13,160 bases of DNA from Pseudomonadota bacterium (GCA_023416335.1 JAEZHY010000160.1:1-13160); one strand, 5' to 3'; shown: positions 1 through 6,601, numbered from the stretch's first letter. Made by a program: numbers and translations. Notes: generated by a model from the sequence alone, not told the origin.

Positions 1-28
1 GGTTTTGCCTTGTCAGGAGGGAAGCCCG

Positions 29-562
29 ATGCATGAGCTTACGAAATTGAAAGAGCAGTTCAGTGAGAAGGGAATTCTGATCTGTTTTAACGGACCTTTT
101 TCTCAAAGCATTATCGAAGAGATCGGCAACGCGGTGAGGAAATACCTCGAAACCGAGGAAGCCAGGAAAGATGCCGTACTCGACGTATTTGCGGTTTACA
201 TAGAGCAGACGCAAAACGTCAAGAACTACCTGGCAGCGACGGGATTCTCCGCTGCGGACCAAGGCGCTGCCATCATGACGATTGCGAGAAAAGAGGGCAA
301 ATACCTGCTCTCTTCCGGCAATATGATCAGAAAGAGCGATACGGCCCCGCTGGTGGAGAGAATCGAACAGATAAACCGTCTCGATAAGAGCGGCCTCAAA
401 CGCCTCTACAGGGAACAGATGCGTCGTGAGGTTTCTCCGGGCGGCAAGGGAGCAGGAGTCGGTTTGATCGAAATTGCACGAAGGGCTTCCAACAAACTTT
501 CATATGTGGTAGACGGAATCGACGAAACCTGTGATTTCTTTATTCTTTCAGTGGAGATATAG
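29..562 (+). CDS. siaB: SiaB-like protein kinase (DUF6272 family)
   Basis: Probable cytoplasmic Ser/Thr kinase that phosphorylates the SiaC-like protein encoded next door, as SiaB does in the Pseudomonas aeruginosa SiaABCD pathway. The 177-residue protein has the family's segment VYIEQTQNVKNY at residues 57-68, resembling the N-box of GHKL ATPases, SSGNMI at 95-100, and a glycine-rich G-box-like segment GKGAGVGLIEIARRAS at 139-154. The start is ATG 29, which has AGGAGG at 15-20 with an 8-base spacer; an in-frame TTG at 5 would add eight residues but has no ribosome site. The stop at 562 lies 11 bases before the next start, so the two are co-transcribed. Upstream genes, including any SiaA-type phosphatase, are outside the window. 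The family call rests on recognised motifs and on the SiaC neighbour; kinase activity is inferred. Confidence 0.85.
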   Translation: MHELTKLKEQFSEKGILICFNGPFSQSIIEEIGNAVRKYLETEEARKDAVLDVFAVYIEQTQNVKNYLAATGFSAADQGAAIMTIARKEGKYLLSSGNMIRKSDTAPLVERIEQINRLDKSGLKRLYREQMRREVSPGGKGAGVGLIEIARRASNKLSYVVDGIDETCDFFILSVEI

Positions 563-565
563 GAG
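561..565 (+). promoter_or_regulatory. Shine-Dalgarno site deciding the siaC start
   Basis: AGGAG overlaps the last two bases of the siaB stop codon and lies 8 bases before ATG 574. It overlaps the alternative GTG at 565, which makes that longer start unlikely. Confidence 0.7.
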
Positions 566-573
566 TGGGCGGA

Positions 574-954
574 ATGGAGATGTTGGATATAGAGGCAACG
601 ATATCGACACCGAAAATCCGGTTCGATGCATATGCCGGAAAACTGGAAATATCCGGTGAGTCCTATCCCGAGAACTCGTTTGAGTTCTATGGGCCTTTAC
701 TGGCTTCTTTGAAAGAAAATATGGTCAAGATGGATCCTTTCCAGGCCGATATCAAAATGATCTATATGAACAGCAGCAGTGTCAAATGCATGCTGGACAT
801 TATCGATATTATGAACGGCGGTGCTGCCGAAGGCAAAAGGATGTCCATCAACTGGTTTTACGATAAGGAAAATCCCCGTGCGCTTGAGCTTGCCGAAGAG
901 TTTCGGGAAGAGGTCGAACTGGAGTTCAATATCATTCCTGTAGAGGGAAACTAA
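574..954 (+). CDS. siaC: SiaC-like regulatory phosphoprotein (DUF1987)
   Basis: Small regulator expected to be phosphorylated by the adjacent SiaB-like kinase and, when unphosphorylated, to bind and activate a partner protein. The 126-residue product carries family hallmarks: a STPKIRFD segment near residues 11-18, then LEISGESYPENSFEFYGPL at about 24-42, and the phospho-acceptor region IYMNSSSVK at about 63-71. In P. aeruginosa SiaC the modified residue is Thr68 in an equivalent region; here the run after Asn is all serine, so the acceptor would be Ser. ATG 574 is chosen over GTG 565 because AGGAG (561-565) sits 8 bases before it and overlaps the GTG; ATG 580 is a further possibility. The stop TAA shares one base with the ATG of the next gene (954), implying coupled translation. 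Confidence 0.85.
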   Translation: MEMLDIEATISTPKIRFDAYAGKLEISGESYPENSFEFYGPLLASLKENMVKMDPFQADIKMIYMNSSSVKCMLDIIDIMNGGAAEGKRMSINWFYDKENPRALELAEEFREEVELEFNIIPVEGN

Positions 955-1373
955 TGCAGCAGCCTGCTAAACCGGCGGACAGAGACGCGGTCGTAGACAG
1001 AGCCGAAGAGTGTCTGTCCCGGCACGCCGATTCACAATCTCCTCTGTATGAAGAGTTCAAGGTCCTGTTGTCCGAGTACGAGAAGCTCCTCCACAGGTTG
1101 AACAAGATTATCGCAATCAGCGATAAGTACCAGATTCAGGTAGTGGAGACTTCGCATCAGCTGAACACGGCACTCGAACAGCTGAATCAGCTCAAGAAGA
1201 TCATCCTTCCAATCTGCATGTACTGCAAGAAGGTCCGCACCGACGAGAACTACTGGCAGCAGGTGGAGTCCTATTTCCACGAGCATATCGAAGTTATGTT
1301 CAGCCACGGCATCTGTCCGGAATGCCTGAAGAGCAAGCACGGAGAAATACTTGCCCGCCACCCCGCTCTATAG
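954..1373 (+). CDS. Coiled-coil protein with two CxxC pairs, SiaB/SiaC-linked
   Basis: Protein of 139 residues with no firm family name. Residues 32-85 look helical and probably coiled-coil, with LSEYEKLLHRLNKIIAISDK at 39-58 resembling, by eye, the stalk before the GGDEF domain of SiaD-type cyclases. From residue 85 the protein has a Cys-pair domain: C88-x2-C91 and C121-x2-C124, with KKVR after the first pair, a conserved-looking YWQQVESY at 100-107, and SHGICPEC at 117-124. This C-terminal module is familiar as a tail on many deltaproteobacterial sensor and response-regulator proteins and probably binds zinc. There is no GGDEF or other output domain. The ATG overlaps the siaC stop by one base, so the product is likely made with SiaC. 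A role as SiaC-binding partner is inference from position and the stalk-like segment. Confidence 0.7.
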   Translation: MQQPAKPADRDAVVDRAEECLSRHADSQSPLYEEFKVLLSEYEKLLHRLNKIIAISDKYQIQVVETSHQLNTALEQLNQLKKIILPICMYCKKVRTDENYWQQVESYFHEHIEVMFSHGICPECLKSKHGEILARHPAL

Positions 1374-1782
1374 GGGAATCTTGTCAATCGGCGCGGGCGG
1401 TTGGGTAACCATACGAATCCATGATTTCAATTCACCGGCTATTGCCCGTTGATGGAAGAACCATGGCCGAGCAGTAGCTCGCGTCTACGCCTCATTATTA
1501 TCTCCTGAAGACAACGATTCTCATCACCTGTTTACTTTCTGAAACAAATTTTTCTCTAACCCTCCTGCTCTTTTTTTCCGAATGTTCTGATGAGGAGGTG
1601 TGGCTGCCGGCCGGAAGGCCGGTGCGGGGGAGACGCGCACATCATCTCCTCTGCGCCTGCCTGTTTTGGAGCAGGCTTGCCCAACTCTCAGGATTTTCTC
1701 GATACGGAAAAACACGGGTCCCCGGACCGTCTATAAGCCCGGAATAGTTCGAAAATTTGCAGAAAAGATCAGGAGCAGAAGG
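1374..1782 (+). other. Intergenic region with clustered stem-loops ahead of the HDOD gene
   Basis: No convincing gene. Up to about 1560 only a small hairpin is visible: GAGC/GCTC around 1468-1479. From 1592 there are CCGGCC/GGCCGG (1607-1612/1617-1622, loop GGAA), GTGCG/CGCAC (1622-1626/1636-1640), GCCTGC/GCAGGC (1655-1660/1671-1676) and GGTCC/GGACC (1717-1721/1724-1728). GAGGAG at 1592-1597 can pair with CTCCTC at 1646-1651 and would enclose the first two hairpins. No clear terminator for the upstream operon and no clear promoter were found. Confidence 0.5.
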
Positions 1783-2637
1783 ATGAATGCCGTGCAGAAT
1801 ACCCAATCAGTATTGGACGTGATCAAAAAACAGGCGGCCTCGGAGAAGATGAACCTGCCGGTATTCCCCGGGGCTGCATTTGAACTCCAGCAACTGCTGG
1901 CAGACGATAATACCTCGATGGACCAGGTCGCAAAAGTAATCGGCAAGGACCAAACCCTGGCGACTCAAGTATTGAAGCTTGCTAACTCGTCCTTCTTCTC
2001 GGGAATGAATACGGTGCGTACCATTCGGGAAGCGATAATGCGTCTCGGCCTGAATCACGTCTTCAATCTCGTCATATGCACGAGCCAACAGAACTACTAC
2101 AAGTCTTCGAACAGCATCCTGGACAAGTATCTGCAGGCATCCTGGAAACACGCCCTTTGTACCGCGATAGGATCGAAGTGGCTCGTACAGAAAATCGGAT
2201 ACCGAAAACTCAGCGACGAAGCGTTCCTGGCCGGTCTGCTCCACGATATTGGAAAGCTGCTCCTGCTCAAGGCGATAGAAAAGGTCAGCCTGAAAGAAAA
2301 GATGGCGCCTTTGACCGATTCGTTTATCCTGGAAGCCCTTGACGCCATGCATGCCGACCAGGGCTATAAACTGATGAACGAATGGAGTATCCCGTCCGTT
2401 TACTGCAACGTCGCCAAGAATCACCATAACGAAGATTTCGAGCCGGGCGATACGCTGCTGCTGTCGGTGCGGGTTGTCAACAAAGTCTGCCGGAAAGCAG
2501 GAATCAGCACCAGCCCGGCCGGACAGGTCGATCTCGCGGCACTCCCGGAAGTTCATGCCCTGGTGATCAAGGGGAGCGTTCTTGCCGAGCTGCAAATGGT
2601 GATCGAAAAGGCCGTGAATTCGGATTATGGGGCCTGA
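1783..2637 (+). CDS. HDOD-domain signalling protein
   Basis: Soluble protein of 284 residues, mostly a single HDOD domain (roughly residues 22-225). HDOD proteins are regulatory relatives of HD phosphohydrolases that bind or scaffold signalling partners; their substrates are generally unknown. Seen here: a start typical of the domain, LPVFPGAAFELQQLL (25-39), then LKLANSSFF (64-72) and GLNHVFNLVI (89-98), and the best-kept motif GLLHDIGKLLLL (151-162) with His154-Asp155. His123, His190 and His214/215 are also present, so part of an HD metal site could survive. ATG 1783 has AGGAG at 1771-1775 with a 7-base spacer. The frame is open back to a GTG at 1600, but the extra 61 residues are Arg/Gly/Pro-rich and unlike the family, so that start is rejected. 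An intrinsic terminator follows at once. Confidence 0.85.
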   Translation: MNAVQNTQSVLDVIKKQAASEKMNLPVFPGAAFELQQLLADDNTSMDQVAKVIGKDQTLATQVLKLANSSFFSGMNTVRTIREAIMRLGLNHVFNLVICTSQQNYYKSSNSILDKYLQASWKHALCTAIGSKWLVQKIGYRKLSDEAFLAGLLHDIGKLLLLKAIEKVSLKEKMAPLTDSFILEALDAMHADQGYKLMNEWSIPSVYCNVAKNHHNEDFEPGDTLLLSVRVVNKVCRKAGISTSPAGQVDLAALPEVHALVIKGSVLAELQMVIEKAVNSDYGA

Positions 2638-2672
2638 ACGATCAAAGAAATAGAGTATCCAGTAAATATAAA

Positions 2673-2707
2673 GGTGGGCACGGTTTTGGCCGTGCCCATT
2701 TTAATTT
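2673..2707 (+). terminator. Intrinsic terminator of the HDOD gene
   Basis: Perfect 9-bp stem TGGGCACGG/CCGTGCCCA (2675-2683/2690-2698) with a 6-base loop, followed by TTTTAATTT. It begins 35 bases after the HDOD stop. The arms match the GGTGGGCAC/GTGCCCACC palindromes found further on, so the terminator may be a recruited copy of that repeat. Confidence 0.8.
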
Positions 2708-2737
2708 GAAGGTAGCAATGAAAGGTGGAGGATCGTC

Positions 2738-2764
2738 ATCCCGGCCGTTAATTTGAGCCGGGAT
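2738..2764. repeat. Short inverted repeat (ATCCCGGC/GCCGGGAT)
   Basis: Perfect 8-bp arms with an 11-base loop, preceded by CGTC and followed by CCAAC. The layout resembles the CGTCATTCCCG...CGGGAATCCA family of dispersed bacterial repeats, though only this copy is in the window. Function unknown. Confidence 0.5.
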
Positions 2765-2842
2765 CCAACGGAGGTCGCGCCGCCTGTTTAGGCGCAGTTT
2801 GAGCGTGAAAGCGACTTAAAAGGAGAGCGGCAGCCGGGTAGG

Positions 2843-2872
2843 GGTGGGCACCGGGCTTTCCGGGTGCCCACC
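2843..2872. repeat. GGTGGGCAC-family palindrome, copy 1
   Basis: Arms GGTGGGCACC (2843-2852) and GGTGCCCACC (2863-2872) are perfectly complementary over 10 bp with a 10-base spacer. No T-run follows, so it is not a simple terminator. Confidence 0.75.
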
Positions 2873-2913
2873 GTCCAGCCATACCTATGAGGTTTGTTCA
2901 AGGGAGACCGAAG

Positions 2914-2941
2914 GGCAGGCACAGGTTTTATCGTGCCCACC
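2914..2941. repeat. GGTGGGCAC-family palindrome, copy 2 (degenerate)
   Basis: Left arm GGCAGGCAC (two mismatches to the family), right arm GTGCCCACC (2933-2941), spacer 10 bases. The stretch TTTATCGTGCCCACCG is identical over 16 bases to that in the copy at 6772-6800, which links the two sites as one repeat family. Confidence 0.65.
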
Positions 2942-3113
2942 GGTTTTTGATCGTGGTTCGGGATCTGTTATCAAGGGAACTCGTAAGCTCCAATCCAGTT
3001 CAGAGGCTTTGTTGCTGTCCGAACATTTTGTTCGGCCTCTTGCGCTTCGCCCCCGGATTCAGGAATCTGGACGACCACAGAAGTTGCGTCCATTTCAGTC
3101 GGATTGGCCGGAC

Positions 3114-3146
3114 GGTGCGCACGGTGAAACTTTGTGCCCACCCTAC
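3114..3146. repeat. GGTGGGCAC-family palindrome, copy 3 (inverted)
   Basis: Left arm GGTGCGCAC (3114-3122, one mismatch), 11-base spacer, right arm GTGCCCACC (3134-3142). Bases 3130-3146 (CTTTGTGCCCACCCTAC) are the exact reverse complement of 6768-6784, so this copy lies in the opposite orientation. Confidence 0.75.
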
Positions 3147-3154
3147 ATGACTCA

Positions 3155-3805
3155 TCAGAACAGCTCTTTCACCCCGTTCGGGGTATTGATCATCGCGGTG
3201 AGAAAAGGGGCGGGGGCGCTTCCCAATGCTTCCACTTTCAACAACCGTTCGGCGCCCAGGGATTGAAGGGTCTGTTTGACTGTTTCCGGCTGCGGGTGCC
3301 GACCGTACAGTCCGGCCAGGGTGCAGCCCGATTCCGGCATTTTGAATGCCGGGTGGGCGTTGCCTTCCCACTGGATCAGGAATGGAATAATTCCCGCTTC
3401 CGGGAGGCGGCCGTCTTCAGTCAAAGTTAGACGCCAGCGGAGGTCGCCGCGTGTCATGGCGGTGATTTTCCCAAGCGGCGCCGATGCGTTGGCGGCCGCT
3501 TCCTCGATATTGTCGGTCCTGATTGCCCAGGTGACAAGCCGGGGTTTCTCGCGCAGGCTCCGCCGCATTTCTTCGGTGTCGAATTCAAACCAGCGCGGGC
3601 GCATGGGCTTGGGAGCCCGGGGATTTATCGCGATTACCTCCAGATAGCACTTGTCGCCCAATTTCAGTACCCTGTTGTGCGTCCCCATGGCGGTGTGCTC
3701 GCCTCCCCCGAAAGGTGCAACGCCGAGCGTTTCCCGGACGTACTCGCACCCCTGGTCGAGGCTGTCCGCGGCCACCACGATGTGATCGGTATTGGGAGGG
3801 TTCAT
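3155..3805 (-). CDS. Glyoxalase-like (VOC superfamily) protein
   Basis: Protein of 216 residues resembling the Glyoxalase_3 (PF13468-type) branch of the vicinal-oxygen-chelate fold. The N-terminal half shows the familiar pattern: TDHIVVAADSLDQGCEYV at 6-23, LGVAPFGGGEHTAMGTHNRV at 27-46 and YLEVIAINP at 54-62. His8, His37 and Glu56 are plausible metal ligands. The substrate cannot be told from sequence; many members are uncharacterised, so a glyoxalase I role should not be assumed. Its ATG overlaps the stop of the response-regulator gene by four bases (ATGA, 3802-3805), so translation is probably coupled and the two share a transcript. The gene ends in the repeat-rich convergent gap, and no terminator is evident on this strand. 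Confidence 0.8.
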   Translation of the reverse strand: MNPPNTDHIVVAADSLDQGCEYVRETLGVAPFGGGEHTAMGTHNRVLKLGDKCYLEVIAINPRAPKPMRPRWFEFDTEEMRRSLREKPRLVTWAIRTDNIEEAAANASAPLGKITAMTRGDLRWRLTLTEDGRLPEAGIIPFLIQWEGNAHPAFKMPESGCTLAGLYGRHPQPETVKQTLQSLGAERLLKVEALGSAPAPFLTAMINTPNGVKELF

Positions 3806-4260
3806 TGGACTTGATCCGGGAGCGAAACGGTTCCGAACCAGTAGGCGCAGAGGCGGTCCATGGCCTTGATCATGTCTTTATAGACGGAAGGTTTCGAGAT
3901 GAAGGAACTGCCCCCGAGTCTGTATATGCGGAACATGAGGTCCCTGTCCCTGGATGTTGTGAGGACCACGACCGGAATGGTGCGGATATCGGGGTTGCTT
4001 CGAATTTCCTGGAGCGTCTGGATCCCGTCTTTCTTGGGCATGTTGAGGTCGAGCAGGATGAGGCTGGGGCGGGGTGAGAGTTCGCAGTCCCGGTAACGGC
4101 CGTGCCGTGTGAGGTAGTCGATCGCTTCTTCTCCGTCTTCGACATAACGAAAATCAACGTCGCATTTACTGTCTCGCAGAGCAGCCTTTACCAGCATGAC
4201 ATCGTCCATGTCGTCGTCAGCCATGAGAATGACCACCTTGGCCGCGGTACCTTCGGGCAT
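3802..4260 (-). CDS. Single-domain response regulator (Rcp1-like receiver)
   Basis: Stand-alone receiver of 152 residues with no output domain, of the kind found with phytochrome-type or hybrid histidine kinases. The acidic pocket is ADDDMDD (14-20), the phospho-acceptor is Asp71 in LILLDLNMPKKDG (67-79), the switch threonine is Thr101 or Thr102 in VVLTTS, and the conserved lysine is Lys123 in SKP. The spacing and the motif HGRYRD before the acceptor strand fit the Rcp1/CheY-like family that signals through protein contacts. No kinase gene is adjacent in the window, so its partner is unknown. Start ATG at 4260 has GAGG about 8 bases upstream. It overlaps the downstream VOC gene by four bases. 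Confidence 0.9.
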   Translation of the reverse strand: MPEGTAAKVVILMADDDMDDVMLVKAALRDSKCDVDFRYVEDGEEAIDYLTRHGRYRDCELSPRPSLILLDLNMPKKDGIQTLQEIRSNPDIRTIPVVVLTTSRDRDLMFRIYRLGGSSFISKPSVYKDMIKAMDRLCAYWFGTVSLPDQVQ

Positions 4261-4490
4261 CTCACTTACCTCTTTTTCACCTCATAGCCACTGGAAATAA
4301 ACAATGATTGCTGACTAATTGCAGTAGTTACAAAGTAAGGAGATTGCTGAAAATTGTCCAGTGACGCTTCCGGTTCCCGGCGGGCGCGGACACGTTGTGA
4401 AACTCGGTTGAAGAAGCTGCCGAAACCATTGCGTCACCCGGTGAAGGTCGAAGCGCGATTCGATGTCAAACGAAAGAAAACACAGGTATA

Positions 4491-5000
4491 TCAATAGAGT
4501 GAATTGCTGCGCCCGCTCAGCTTCTGGGCCAGCTTCTCTTCCACGATCGGGGGAACCAGGCCCGCCACATTCCCGCCGGACATGACCACTTCCTTTATTA
4601 TTCGCGAGCTGATGTATATCCAGCGCATTCCTGTCATGATGAATAGCGTTTCAACGTCCGCGTTGAGTTTCCGGTTCATGAGGGCCATCTGAAACTCGTA
4701 TTCGAAGTCGCTGATGGCGCGGAGTCCCCTGAGGATGGCGCGCGCGGGAACGGAGTGGACATAGTCGACCAGCAGGCCGTGGAAAAGATCTACGGTTACG
4801 CGGTCGCCCAGCGGATGATCCGCGAGGGTTTTCTTGATCATGTCGCAGCGTTCCTCGATCGTGAAGAGCGGGTTTTTCCCGGGATTTGCAGCGATTGCGA
4901 TGATGATCTTGTCGAAGATCTTCAATCCGCGCTCGAGCAGATCGATATGGCCGTAGGTGATCGGATCGAACGAACCCGGATAGACGGCGATATTGTACAT
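4491..5000 (-). CDS. coaD: Phosphopantetheine adenylyltransferase
   Basis: Transfers AMP from ATP to 4'-phosphopantetheine, giving dephospho-CoA in the fourth step of CoA synthesis; cytosolic, usually hexameric. Numbering from the chosen Met: the nucleotidyltransferase signature YPGSFDPITYGH is at 7-18, NPLFTIEER at 43-51, GLLVDY at 75-80, ILRGLRAISDFEYEFQMA at 89-106 and YISSRIIKEV at 129-138. The length of 169 residues is normal. Two ATGs are adjacent (5003 and 5000); the second is preferred because AGGAG (5006-5010) is only two bases from the first but five from the second, and the family normally starts with Met two residues before Ile-Ala-Val-Tyr. The ribosome site directly follows the rsmD stop, so rsmD and coaD are co-transcribed, a common bacterial pairing. 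Confidence 0.96.
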   Translation of the reverse strand: MYNIAVYPGSFDPITYGHIDLLERGLKIFDKIIIAIAANPGKNPLFTIEERCDMIKKTLADHPLGDRVTVDLFHGLLVDYVHSVPARAILRGLRAISDFEYEFQMALMNRKLNADVETLFIMTGMRWIYISSRIIKEVVMSGGNVAGLVPPIVEEKLAQKLSGRSNSLY

Positions 5001-5005
5001 CATCT

Positions 5006-5010
5006 CTCCT
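5006..5010 (-). promoter_or_regulatory. Shine-Dalgarno site of coaD
   Basis: AGGAG on the minus strand immediately follows the rsmD stop TAG. Its spacing (2 bases to the first ATG, 5 to the second) favours the second ATG at 5000. Confidence 0.6.
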
Positions 5011-5574
5011 CTATCTTTGCTGAATGGACTCGTGGCTGACGTATACGGCGATCAGCGTGTCTCCGTACCTCCGTTCGCGCTGCTTCGTCCAGATTCCCAG
5101 ATCTGCCGGCGACTCGTCTTTCACATAATGTTCGGCAACGATCAGGGTATCCGTATGTGCCACGGTGTCCACAATTTCGAGGGCCTTTTCGATGAGGCCC
5201 TTTCCATATGGGGGGTCCATGAATATGAGGTCGAACCGCTCGCCCCGGCCCGCGAGGTGCCGGACGGCCGAAAGGACCGGTTCGTGCATTATCTGCGACC
5301 GGTCCTCGGCCCCGCACAGCTTTATATTTTCACGGATCAGACGCACGGCTTCGGCTCCCTGGTCCACAAAGACGGACAGGGCCGCGCCGCGGCTGAGGGC
5401 CTCAAGGCCCATTGCTCCGGTTCCGGCAAAAAGGTCCAGTACTCTGGCTCCCGGTATTTCGGCGGCGATGATGTTGAAGATGGCTTCTCTCACCCTGTCG
5501 ATTGTCGGACGAATCCTGTCGCTCTTGGGCGAATGCAGCCGCCGTCCCCGGAAATCCCCCGCTATGATGCGCAT
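5011..5574 (-). CDS. rsmD: 16S rRNA (guanine966-N2)-methyltransferase
   Basis: SAM-dependent enzyme that methylates G966 of 16S rRNA during small-subunit assembly. The 187-residue protein has the typical N-terminus MRIIAGDFRGRRL, the RPTIDRVREAIFNI segment (22-35), SAM-binding motif I LDLFAGTGAMGLEALSRG (46-63), an acidic Asp71 at the end of the next strand (VFVDQG), and the catalytic motif DPPY (120-123). Length and motif order are normal. Its start lies 7 bases after the asd stop and its stop about 10 bases before coaD, so asd, rsmD and coaD form one transcription unit; rsmD-coaD is a widespread pair, while asd in front is less usual. Confidence 0.95.
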   Translation of the reverse strand: MRIIAGDFRGRRLHSPKSDRIRPTIDRVREAIFNIIAAEIPGARVLDLFAGTGAMGLEALSRGAALSVFVDQGAEAVRLIRENIKLCGAEDRSQIMHEPVLSAVRHLAGRGERFDLIFMDPPYGKGLIEKALEIVDTVAHTDTLIVAEHYVKDESPADLGIWTKQRERRYGDTLIAVYVSHESIQQR

Positions 5575-5581
5575 CTTCGGA

Positions 5582-6601
5582 CTAGAGCCGCCCTCGGTTC
5601 AGAAGTACCTCGGCAATCTGAACGGCGTTGGTTGCGGCGCCCTTGCGAATATTGTCCGCGACAACCCACATCGCCATACCGTTTTCAGTCGAGGGATCTT
5701 TCCTGATCCTGCCCACGTAGGTGTCGTCGGTCCCTGCCGCATCGAGCGGAACGGGATAGCCGCCTACGGACGGAGTATCGATCACCTTTACCCCCGGTGC
5801 TTTTTCGAGCAGGGTCCTTACTTCGTCGACGGAAATAGGCTTGCCCGTTTCGATATTCACCGATTCCGAGTGTCCGTAGACCACCGGGATCCGAACGGTC
5901 GTGGCGCATACGCCGATCGAAGGATCTTCGAAGATCTTCCGGGTCTCGTTCACCATCTTCATTTCTTCTTCGCTGAAACCGTTGTCGAGAAAAGCTCCTA
6001 TATGCGGAAAACAGTTGAAGGCGATCTGGTGCGGATAAATCTCTTTGGTCGTCGCGCGGCCGTTTACTATATCCGCCACCTGGCGCCGGAGTTCCTCGAT
6101 TGCCCTCTTCCCCGTTCCGGAAACAGCCTGGAAGGTCGTAACGATGATTCTGCGGATTCCAACCGCATCGTATATGGGCTTGAGCGCCACGACCATCTGG
6201 ATGGTCGAGCAGTTGGGATTCGCAATGATCCCGTTATGGGCCAGGGCCGCATGGGGATTGACTTCGGGAACGACCAGCGGGACCTTCGGGTCCATGCGCC
6301 ATGCGCTGGAATTGTCGATTGCGACCGCCCCGGCCTGGGCCGCCAAAGGTGCAAACTTGCGGCTGACGCTTGCCCCTGCCGAGAAGAGCGCAACCTGGAT
6401 GCCCTTGAAGGATTCTTCCGTGAGTTCCTGCACAGGCACTTGCTTGCCGCGAAAAGAGAGAGTTTTCCCGACCGAACGCGACGAAGCCAGCAATGTCAGT
6501 TCACCGACGGGAAAGGATTTTTCTTCCAGTACCTGTACCATAAGGTTGCCTACAGCACCGGTTGCCCCAACGACCGCAACTTTGAATTCTTTTTGTCCCA
6601 T
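5582..6601 (-). CDS. asd: Aspartate-semialdehyde dehydrogenase
   Basis: Reduces aspartyl phosphate to aspartate semialdehyde with NADPH, the branch point to lysine/diaminopimelate, threonine and methionine (and isoleucine through threonine). The 339-residue protein has the nucleotide motif GATGAVG (13-19), the active-site Cys131 in NPNCSTIQM, FQAVSGTGK near 158-165, Arg238 in RIPV and the acid-base His244 in GHSES. All expected catalytic residues are seen, and the length is usual for the Gram-positive/deltaproteobacterial type. Start ATG 6601 fits the family's N-terminus; AGGAG is unusually close (2 bases), which may weaken initiation. A 512-base gap separates it from leuB, so it probably has its own promoter, but none could be identified with confidence. 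Confidence 0.97.
   Translation of the reverse strand: MGQKEFKVAVVGATGAVGNLMVQVLEEKSFPVGELTLLASSRSVGKTLSFRGKQVPVQELTEESFKGIQVALFSAGASVSRKFAPLAAQAGAVAIDNSSAWRMDPKVPLVVPEVNPHAALAHNGIIANPNCSTIQMVVALKPIYDAVGIRRIIVTTFQAVSGTGKRAIEELRRQVADIVNGRATTKEIYPHQIAFNCFPHIGAFLDNGFSEEEMKMVNETRKIFEDPSIGVCATTVRIPVVYGHSESVNIETGKPISVDEVRTLLEKAPGVKVIDTPSVGGYPVPLDAAGTDDTYVGRIRKDPSTENGMAMWVVADNIRKGAATNAVQIAEVLLNRGRL

Larger units (their letters stand above)
2638..3154. other. Gene-free convergent gap rich in palindromic repeats
   Basis: Lies between the HDOD gene and the VOC gene, which converge. It holds the HDOD terminator, a stem-loop ATCCCGGC/GCCGGGAT (2738-2745/2757-2764), a small stem CGCCT/AGGCG (2781-2785/2790-2794), three further copies of the GGTGGGCAC repeat, and a hairpin CGAACATTTTGTTCG near 3020-3034. 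Open frames here run through these repeats, lack ribosome sites and look spurious. Confidence 0.7.

Noticed and set aside
1623..1640. c-di-GMP (GEMM) riboswitch at the hairpin cluster
   Set aside because: A GNRA loop is present, but the conserved GGCAAACC and ACGCAAAGCC segments are not, so no named riboswitch is called.
1600..1782. 61-residue N-terminal extension of the HDOD protein from a GTG at 1600
   Set aside because: The extension is Arg/Gly/Pro-rich, runs through several hairpins, has no family likeness, and ATG 1783 has a good ribosome site.
2844..3430. Several open frames on both strands between the HDOD and VOC genes
   Set aside because: They run through palindromic repeats or antisense to the VOC gene, and none has a ribosome site or a plausible protein pattern.
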